Shown here: piece by piece, positions 30,516-35,768 of the stretch | How positions within the stretch are numbered: position 1 is the stretch's first letter | Layout: every line of letters begins with the position of its first letter | Assembly: GCA_023701005.1 (NCBI GenBank) | Contig: JAMPXW010000001.1 | Location: 1-35,768, forward strand | Length of the DNA: 35,768 nt | Origin: Burkholderiales bacterium | Lineage (GTDB): Bacteria; Patescibacteriota; Minisyncoccia; Phycocordibacterales; UBA9973 | Direction: 5' to 3' | The notes under the pieces: generated by a model | Seen by the model: the letters and a program-made list of their open reading frames with translations, nothing else | Databases searched by the model: none | Told to the model about the DNA's origin: nothing | Program-made: the position numbers and the translations under genes

Positions 30516-33500
30516 TTATTTTTCTATTTGAATTTTGAAGACTAGTTCGTCGATTTTTATATCTTCCCCTTCATTTTCCTTGAATTCTACACTGGAAGCG
30601 AGAATTACTTTAGATAAATCTTTTTCAAATTTTTGAATCAATTTTTTACCTTCATCATTTGTATCTATCTTAATAGAAATAACATCTGAAGGAGTTAGCC
30701 CCATCTTCTTACGCATATCTTGAACACCTCTCACAAATTCACGATAAATACCTTCTTCTTTTAACTCTAGTGTAATTTCTGTATCTAACTCAACTTCGTT
30801 TTCTATATTTTTATCTTCTACAACTTCTTTAACATTAAGCTCTTCTTTTATCAACTCAGTATATTCAGCTTTTAGCTGATAGCTTTTAGCTGATAGCTTA
30901 GCAAGTGGCTGACGAACTTTTATTCCCACTTTCTGACGAGCTTCTAAGCCAAGAGAAACGATAGCACGGACTTTTTCCATTTCAAAAATTACTGTCGAAT
31001 CAACTTCTTTTTGCTCAAGCCATTTTGTTAAATGCACACTCTCTTCATCATTTTCATTCTTTAATCGGAGCCATACATCTTCAGCAGAAAGTGGCGCAAA
31101 AGGAGCCATAACTTTAGCAAGATTTTTTAATACAAAATATAAAGTCTGTTTAGCTTCTTTGTCTCCTTCTTTTATTCTGTCTCGGGATCGACGCAAGTAC
31201 CAAGTTGAAAGATCTCCAATAAAATCTCTCATTCTCCTGACAGGTTCAATCAACTTATATGTATCCAGATTTTCTGTTGTTAATTTTACCAACTCATCAA
31301 ATTTAGCTAATATCCATTGATCCAAAATGTTAGAGCTAGCTTTTAGCTCATAGCTTCTAGCTTCTAGAGATACATCTCTATAAAGCTCATAAAAAGCTAA
31401 GACATTATAAAGCAAACCGAAAAACTGACGATGCAATTCTACAACAGTTTTTTCATCAAAATTCTTTGATTCACCCGGCTGATTAACTGAATACATCCAA
31501 AGTCTCAAAGTGTCGACTCCATATTTATCCATCATAACCCAAGGATCGACGACATTACCCAAAGATTTCGACATTTTCTTTCCTTTTGCGTCCAACAAAT
31601 GTCCGAGACAAATAACATTTTTAAAGGCTTTACCCCTGCCCATGAGCACTCCGATAGCATGCAATGTGTAAAACCATCCACGAGTCTGATCTATGGCTTC
31701 TGAAATAAAATCTGCAGGGAAACCTTTTCCATCCACCCATTCTTTGTTTTCAAAAGGATAATGATCTTGAGCAAAAGGCATCGCACCCGAATCGAGCCAA
31801 ACATCCATGACTTCTTTTGTGCGAATCAAATTTCCACCACAATCACAAACAAGATTCACATCATCGATATATGGCCTGTGTAAATCTAACTCAAATACAT
31901 CATTATGGGGAATAGGTGTAAACTTTAATTCTTTTATTTCAGCATTCTTCAAAACATTATTCCCTTCGTTTAAATATTTTACTATTTCAGAATCATCAAG
32001 CCCCTCTGTCCCCGCAAAAAGAAGATGCGCTGTGCCTTCATGTGTCACGATCAAAATATTTTTATTTTTATATTTATTTTCTATATCATAAATAAATTCA
32101 GTGACCCTTGTCTTAACATCTTTTTGTGATTCGCCATCTTCTGGTCTATACAAATAACCTTCCATTTCTTCACGAACTTTCCAAAGATCACTCCATTTTT
32201 TACCATCAAAAACTCCAGCACACAATTCCCAAAGCCTTTTATCAAAAATTAAATTTTCATCTGTAATTCCTAATTCTTTTTTTACTATTTCGGCTGTTTC
32301 TTTCGTTCTCATAAAATCAGAACAAATTATCATATCTATTTTTTTATCTTTAAGAAGTGCTACTGCGTCCAGTACTTGTTTTTCCCCCTCTTCTGTCAAA
32401 TGATCCACATCTTCTATTTTAGAACTTATCGTCCCGTTTATATTACTCTCGGCGCCACCATGACGCATCACAAAATAATTATTTCCAGACTTTTTTGTTT
32501 TTTGTTTTATTTCTTCTAAGCTTCCGAGAACTTGCATCTCTTTACAAGAAGAACATTCCCAGACAGGCATCGGAGTCCCCCAATAACGTTCTCGAGAAAT
32601 AGCCCAATCTTTAATATCTTTCAACCATTCACCAAATCTACCATCTCTTATGTGGGATGGTTCCCAATTTATATCTTTATTTTCTTGTATCAATTTGTCT
32701 TTTATCTTCGGATCTGACATTTTTATATACCAAGAATCACGAGCGTAATAAATCAAAGCCGTTTTGCAACGCCAACAATGAGGATATGAGTGTTCATATT
32801 TTTCTTTCTTTAACAACAAATTTCTATGAGCCAAGTCTTTTATTATATCGACAGCCACCTCTTCGTCTCTTACAAATCTACCTTCCAAAAATTCTGTACC
32901 AGGGAAAAACTTTCCATCGAGCCCAACTAAATGATGTTTCGGTAAACCAATTTCATTTCCCAATACGAAGTCATCTTGCCCATACATCACAGCAGTGTGC
33001 ACTACTCCTGTACCATCTACAGTCGTAACAAAATCTGCATTATAAACTTTATAAGCTTTATCTAATTTTGTTTTTTCATTTTCAGAAATGGTGTTAACTA
33101 AATATGGATAAAGAGGTTCATATTCTAAGCCAAGCAAATCTTTACCCTTCAACTCAATCAAAACTTTATATTCACCTTCTATTACAGAAAGTCTTTCTTT
33201 CGCTAAAATTAAAATATCATTTTCTTTCTCTATTTTTACATAATCTATATCTTCTCCTACAGCTAAAGCTACATTACCAGGCAATGTCCAAGGAGTCGTC
33301 GTCCAAGCGAGAATATAAGTATTTTCTTCATTTACTAATTTAAATTTTACATAAACAGATAAATCTTTTATATCTTCATAACCCTGAGCGAGCTCGTGTG
33401 AAGAAAGCCCTGTGCCACAACGTGGACACCAAGGAACAACTTTATAATCTTTATAAAGTAATTTTTGTTCATTAACATTTTTTAAAATATTCCAAACAGA

Positions 33501-33968
33501 TTCTATAAAAGAATTGTGATAAGTGACGTACGGATTTTCTTGATCAACCCAATACCCTATTCTAGTCGTAAATTTATTCCAAACATCCAAATATTCCCAA
33601 ACACTTTCTTTACATTCTTGATTAAATTTCGCAATACCATATTTTTCAATTGCTATTTTTGAATCCAAATCAAGCTTCTTTTCTACTTGAAGTTCCACAG
33701 GCAAGCCATGAGTATCCCAACCACCCTTCCTGCGTACATGATATCCACGCATTGTTTTATATCTAGGGATGACGTCTTTGAATGCACGTGCTTCTAAATG
33801 ATGTATGCCCGGCTTACCATTGGCTGTAGGTGGGCCTTCGTAAAATACATATTCCTCACCACCTTCTGTTTTATTTAAAGTTTTTTCAAAAATTTTATTA
33901 TCTTTCCAAAACTCCAAAATACGCTCTTCTCGTAGCGCTCTTTCAGATTTATTTACATCTTTATCCAT
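30516..33968 (-). CDS. ileS: Isoleucyl-tRNA synthetase with embedded histidine-phosphatase domain
   Basis: 1150 aa, about 100-200 longer than usual. Class I signatures: GKPGIHHLEA (HIGH equivalent, 51-60) and KKMSKSLGN (Met799). The editing domain has TTPWTLPGN. Zinc cysteines: CPRCGTG, CWRCKTA, and the pair Cys472/475 (CSSC) with Cys708/710 (CDCGG). About 195 residues lie inside this second module, between 475 and 708, and form a histidine-phosphatase (phosphoglycerate-mutase-like) domain. It has MRHGGAES (Arg502, His503), HLTEEGEKQ, ICSDFMRTKETAE, LWELCAGVFDG and IVTHEGTAH (His643). All core catalytic residues appear present. Two LKA-type repeat patches lie at about 866-880 and 1022-1034. 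It charges tRNA-Ile and edits valine; the phosphatase role is unknown. A leaderless -10 precedes it. Confidence 0.95.
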   Translation of the reverse strand: MDKDVNKSERALREERILEFWKDNKIFEKTLNKTEGGEEYVFYEGPPTANGKPGIHHLEARAFKDVIPRYKTMRGYHVRRKGGWDTHGLPVELQVEKKLDLDSKIAIEKYGIAKFNQECKESVWEYLDVWNKFTTRIGYWVDQENPYVTYHNSFIESVWNILKNVNEQKLLYKDYKVVPWCPRCGTGLSSHELAQGYEDIKDLSVYVKFKLVNEENTYILAWTTTPWTLPGNVALAVGEDIDYVKIEKENDILILAKERLSVIEGEYKVLIELKGKDLLGLEYEPLYPYLVNTISENEKTKLDKAYKVYNADFVTTVDGTGVVHTAVMYGQDDFVLGNEIGLPKHHLVGLDGKFFPGTEFLEGRFVRDEEVAVDIIKDLAHRNLLLKKEKYEHSYPHCWRCKTALIYYARDSWYIKMSDPKIKDKLIQENKDINWEPSHIRDGRFGEWLKDIKDWAISRERYWGTPMPVWECSSCKEMQVLGSLEEIKQKTKKSGNNYFVMRHGGAESNINGTISSKIEDVDHLTEEGEKQVLDAVALLKDKKIDMIICSDFMRTKETAEIVKKELGITDENLIFDKRLWELCAGVFDGKKWSDLWKVREEMEGYLYRPEDGESQKDVKTRVTEFIYDIENKYKNKNILIVTHEGTAHLLFAGTEGLDDSEIVKYLNEGNNVLKNAEIKELKFTPIPHNDVFELDLHRPYIDDVNLVCDCGGNLIRTKEVMDVWLDSGAMPFAQDHYPFENKEWVDGKGFPADFISEAIDQTRGWFYTLHAIGVLMGRGKAFKNVICLGHLLDAKGKKMSKSLGNVVDPWVMMDKYGVDTLRLWMYSVNQPGESKNFDEKTVVELHRQFFGLLYNVLAFYELYRDVSLEARSYELKASSNILDQWILAKFDELVKLTTENLDTYKLIEPVRRMRDFIGDLSTWYLRRSRDRIKEGDKEAKQTLYFVLKNLAKVMAPFAPLSAEDVWLRLKNENDEESVHLTKWLEQKEVDSTVIFEMEKVRAIVSLGLEARQKVGIKVRQPLAKLSAKSYQLKAEYTELIKEELNVKEVVEDKNIENEVELDTEITLELKEEGIYREFVRGVQDMRKKMGLTPSDVISIKIDTNDEGKKLIQKFEKDLSKVILASSVEFKENEGEDIKIDELVFKIQIEK
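30867..30900. repeat. 14-bp tandem repeat in ileS
   Basis: AGCTTTTAGCTGAT occurs twice in tandem (30867-30880 and 30881-30894), with a partial third copy. On the coding strand it reads LSAKSYQLKA. A related patch lies at 31331-31372. Confidence 0.75.
31331..31372. repeat. Second LKA-type repeat patch in ileS
   Basis: agctagcttttagctcatagcttctagcttctag reads LEARSYELKASS on the coding strand and is built from the same agctttta/agcttcta units as 30867-30900. It falls in the linker before SNILDQWILAKF. A looser copy (aagctaccagctaaaac) is intergenic at about 26321-26350. Confidence 0.6.
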
Positions 33969-33974
33969 ATAGAG

Positions 33975-33983
33975 ATATTAACA
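33975..33983 (-). promoter_or_regulatory. Leaderless extended -10 of ileS
   Basis: On the minus strand TGT-TAATAT-CTCTAT-ATG, 6-nt gap to the start at 33968; the argS stop is 33 nt upstream. Confidence 0.65.
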
Positions 33984-34000
33984 GAAAAATCGTTTTATTT

Positions 34001-35734
34001 CTACATCCTTTCTGGGACTCTTATGCCAAGGAGATAAAGCCCGTTTTTAATCACATTTGCGAAAGCGAGGGTTAGGGCTATTTTATAAGGTGAATTCAAA
34101 TCATCTTTATCTATTATTTTTGTATTTCCATAGTAAGCATTGAAAGCTCGAGCGAGATCTATCAAATAGTTTGAAATATAATGCGGACCAAATTCTCTTG
34201 CTGCCCTCTCCACTACTTCAGGGAATCTATACAATAACTTTTCTACCTCTCCTGGGGGTAAAACAATTTCTTTTTCATCTCCAAACAAAAATCCTGGCAA
34301 AATATTTTCTATTTTTGCTTTTTCTACTATCGAATTTGCTCTGGCGTATGAATATTGTAAATATGGGCCAGAATCTCCTTCAAAAGAAATCGATTTTTCA
34401 AAATCATAAATAATGTTACCACCTATGTTTTGTTTTAAAATAGAATATTTCAATGCAGCGACACCGACATCATTACTTATTTGAACTTTTTCCTCTTCTG
34501 TAAAATCTCTATCTTTTATTTTTTCTAAAACTTCTTTACAAGATTCCAAAATTAAAAATTCTCCTGTAATCACATTTCCTTTCCTAGAAGACATTTTGCC
34601 TGAAGCTAAACGCATCATGCCATGCACAATATGTTTCATTTTTAATGCCACTTCAGGATTTATTATCTCCAAGGCCTTTCCTACAACTTTCATATACTCT
34701 TCTTGCTCATTCGCAGTGATAACAATAGATAAATCCAAATTTTCCTTTTCAAACTTCATCTTTGTAAGTCCTAATTCTTTTGTCTCATATGTAGGCAAAC
34801 CTTTAGAATTTATAAAAACCCTGGTATGAAGTTTCGGGTCATGTTTCTCAGCATGAAAGACGATAGCTCCATCTGATTCTTCAAAAATCTTATCTAGATT
34901 ATCACGAACTATCTTTTCACCGATAGGAGCTGCGACGCTTTCAAAAAAATAATAATTAAAATTGGTTCCCAAAATTTTGTAAATTTCTTCAAATGCTTCT
35001 AGAGTTACTCTTCTTCCCCAATCATAGATATTATTTATTTTTTCATCATTTCTTTCATAAACCTTTTTATTTATTTCATCTATTTCTTTTTTTATATTTT
35101 CGTTAGATTCATATTCATCATTACCTTTTGCATAAAGTTCTCCTATATATCGTGCCTTCTCTGAAACAGATTTATTTTCATCTGGTAATCCATCTTTTAA
35201 AAGCTGATAAATAGCCTTAGCTACATGAGGACCCACATCCCCTTGGTAATTTGCACGTATTGCCTTAGCTCCAGAAAATTCAACGATACGAGAAATAGAT
35301 TCCCCAATAGCATTTGTCATTAAATGTCCTATATGAAAAGGTTTAAATGGATTCGGGTCTGTATATTCCACCATTATTTTTTTATCATCAAAATAATTAT
35401 TTCTCCCAAAATTTTTATTTTCTAAAATTTCTTTAACAGAATCAACTAAAAACTTATTAGATAGATAAAAATTAATAAATCCATTTTTAGCTTCAATCTT
35501 ATCTAGGGTCGCCCTTTTTCTAGATTTAAGGGCGACCCTTTTATTTATTTCTTCAACCATCTTTTCTGCAAGTTCTTTAGGATTAGTATTCGCACTCTTA
35601 GCTAAAACCATAGCCACATTAGTAGAATAATCTCCCATTTTCAAATCGACTGGATGTTCAAGAGAAATTTCTTTTATATCCATATCAAAACTTTTCAAAG
35701 CCTCTCTTATTAAATTTTCTATCTTTTCTTTCAT
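34001..35734 (-). CDS. argS: Arginyl-tRNA synthetase
   Basis: 577 aa, class I. The N-terminal additional domain (Add-1) covers about 1-90 with DLKMGDYSTNVAMVLAK. The catalytic core has NPFKPFHIGHLMTNAIG and the KMSKS-region equivalent in MSSRKGNVI. The C-terminal DALR anticodon domain runs from PGEVEKLLYRFPEVVERAAREFGPHYISNYLIDLARAFNAYY (in parts) to LLGIRVPERM. It charges tRNA-Arg and, as in the family, needs the tRNA for activation. Residues 66-77 (RVALKSRKRATL) are encoded by a hairpin and appear inserted in Add-1. A leaderless -10 fixes the start at 35734. It heads the run that includes ileS. Confidence 0.96.
   Translation of the reverse strand: MKEKIENLIREALKSFDMDIKEISLEHPVDLKMGDYSTNVAMVLAKSANTNPKELAEKMVEEINKRVALKSRKRATLDKIEAKNGFINFYLSNKFLVDSVKEILENKNFGRNNYFDDKKIMVEYTDPNPFKPFHIGHLMTNAIGESISRIVEFSGAKAIRANYQGDVGPHVAKAIYQLLKDGLPDENKSVSEKARYIGELYAKGNDEYESNENIKKEIDEINKKVYERNDEKINNIYDWGRRVTLEAFEEIYKILGTNFNYYFFESVAAPIGEKIVRDNLDKIFEESDGAIVFHAEKHDPKLHTRVFINSKGLPTYETKELGLTKMKFEKENLDLSIVITANEQEEYMKVVGKALEIINPEVALKMKHIVHGMMRLASGKMSSRKGNVITGEFLILESCKEVLEKIKDRDFTEEEKVQISNDVGVAALKYSILKQNIGGNIIYDFEKSISFEGDSGPYLQYSYARANSIVEKAKIENILPGFLFGDEKEIVLPPGEVEKLLYRFPEVVERAAREFGPHYISNYLIDLARAFNAYYGNTKIIDKDDLNSPYKIALTLAFANVIKNGLYLLGIRVPERM
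35505..35539. repeat. REP-like hairpin copy F inside argS
   Basis: AGGGTCGCCCTT (35505-35516), 11 nt, AAGGGCGACCCT (35528-35539): perfect 12-bp arms. The core AAGGGTCGCCCTT (coding strand) follows the same plan as hairpin copies A-D. It is translated in frame as RVALKSRKRATL. No TGTGNATAAC box is adjacent. Confidence 0.85.
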
Positions 35735-35740
35735 ATATAA

Positions 35741-35746
35741 ATTATA
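35741..35746 (-). promoter_or_regulatory. Leaderless -10 of argS
   Basis: On the minus strand TATAAT-TTATAT-ATG: consensus hexamer exactly 6 nt before the start at 35734. A -35 cannot be judged, since the window ends at 35768. Confidence 0.6.
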
Positions 35747-35768
35747 AAACTGATTCCCCTGTCGTACC

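Overview
The window looks like a chromosome segment from an ultra-small Candidate Phyla Radiation bacterium (Patescibacteria), probably a Parcubacteria/Paceibacteria-type lineage. The evidence is an AT-rich genome with many secreted beta-sandwich proteins, an S-layer-like protein with an N-terminal peptidoglycan-binding domain, a tail-fibre-like protein with VGIGTTAP motifs, a RecO lacking the usual cysteines, an IleRS of archaeal/eukaryotic flavour, and widespread leaderless promoters. The assignment rests on recognised protein styles, not on a search.

Layout. 1-960: the 5' end of an IS481-like transposase, then two small plus-strand genes with a consensus sigma-70 promoter and strong Shine-Dalgarno (SD) sequences, closed by a bidirectional terminator. 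974-12536, minus strand: an envelope region with a giant lipase-like glycine-rich protein, its membrane partner, a REP-associated tyrosine transposase (RAYT) between two copies of a hairpin repeat, a small membrane-anchored protein, a peptidoglycan-binding protein, a fibre-like protein, a TPR protein and a 1056-aa S-layer-type protein. 12537-14411: a long non-coding stretch, then a winged-helix regulator whose promoter carries a dyad and which is flanked by two structured ~115-bp direct repeats. 14486-18260, plus strand: ftsK, a small Ig-like membrane protein and recA. 18339-35734, minus strand: a housekeeping run. In order of transcription this is argS, ileS, two HD-domain proteins, a 2H phosphoesterase, recO, an Ig-repeat membrane protein, glyS, an M16 peptidase, an AI-2E-type permease, metG, tatD, rpsF-ssb-rpsR and efp, converging on recA at a shared terminator.

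Most notable points. (1) The IleRS carries a complete-looking histidine-phosphatase domain inserted between the two cysteine pairs of its second zinc module. (2) A family of hairpin repeats whose arms are themselves near-palindromic flanks the RAYT and also sits inside argS. Three of the intergenic copies are preceded, at a fixed 2-nt gap, by TGTGNATAAC, which matches a DnaA box. (3) Perfect or near-perfect palindromes are accommodated in frame in argS, recA and the giant surface protein, as Rickettsia palindromic elements are. (4) Two direct repeats around the regulator differ in sequence but keep stem pairing. (5) At least seven genes have a -10 hexamer exactly 6 nt before the ATG, which indicates leaderless mRNAs and fixes several starts. 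(6) A group of putative phosphoesterases (two HD, one 2H) follows the phosphatase-bearing ileS.
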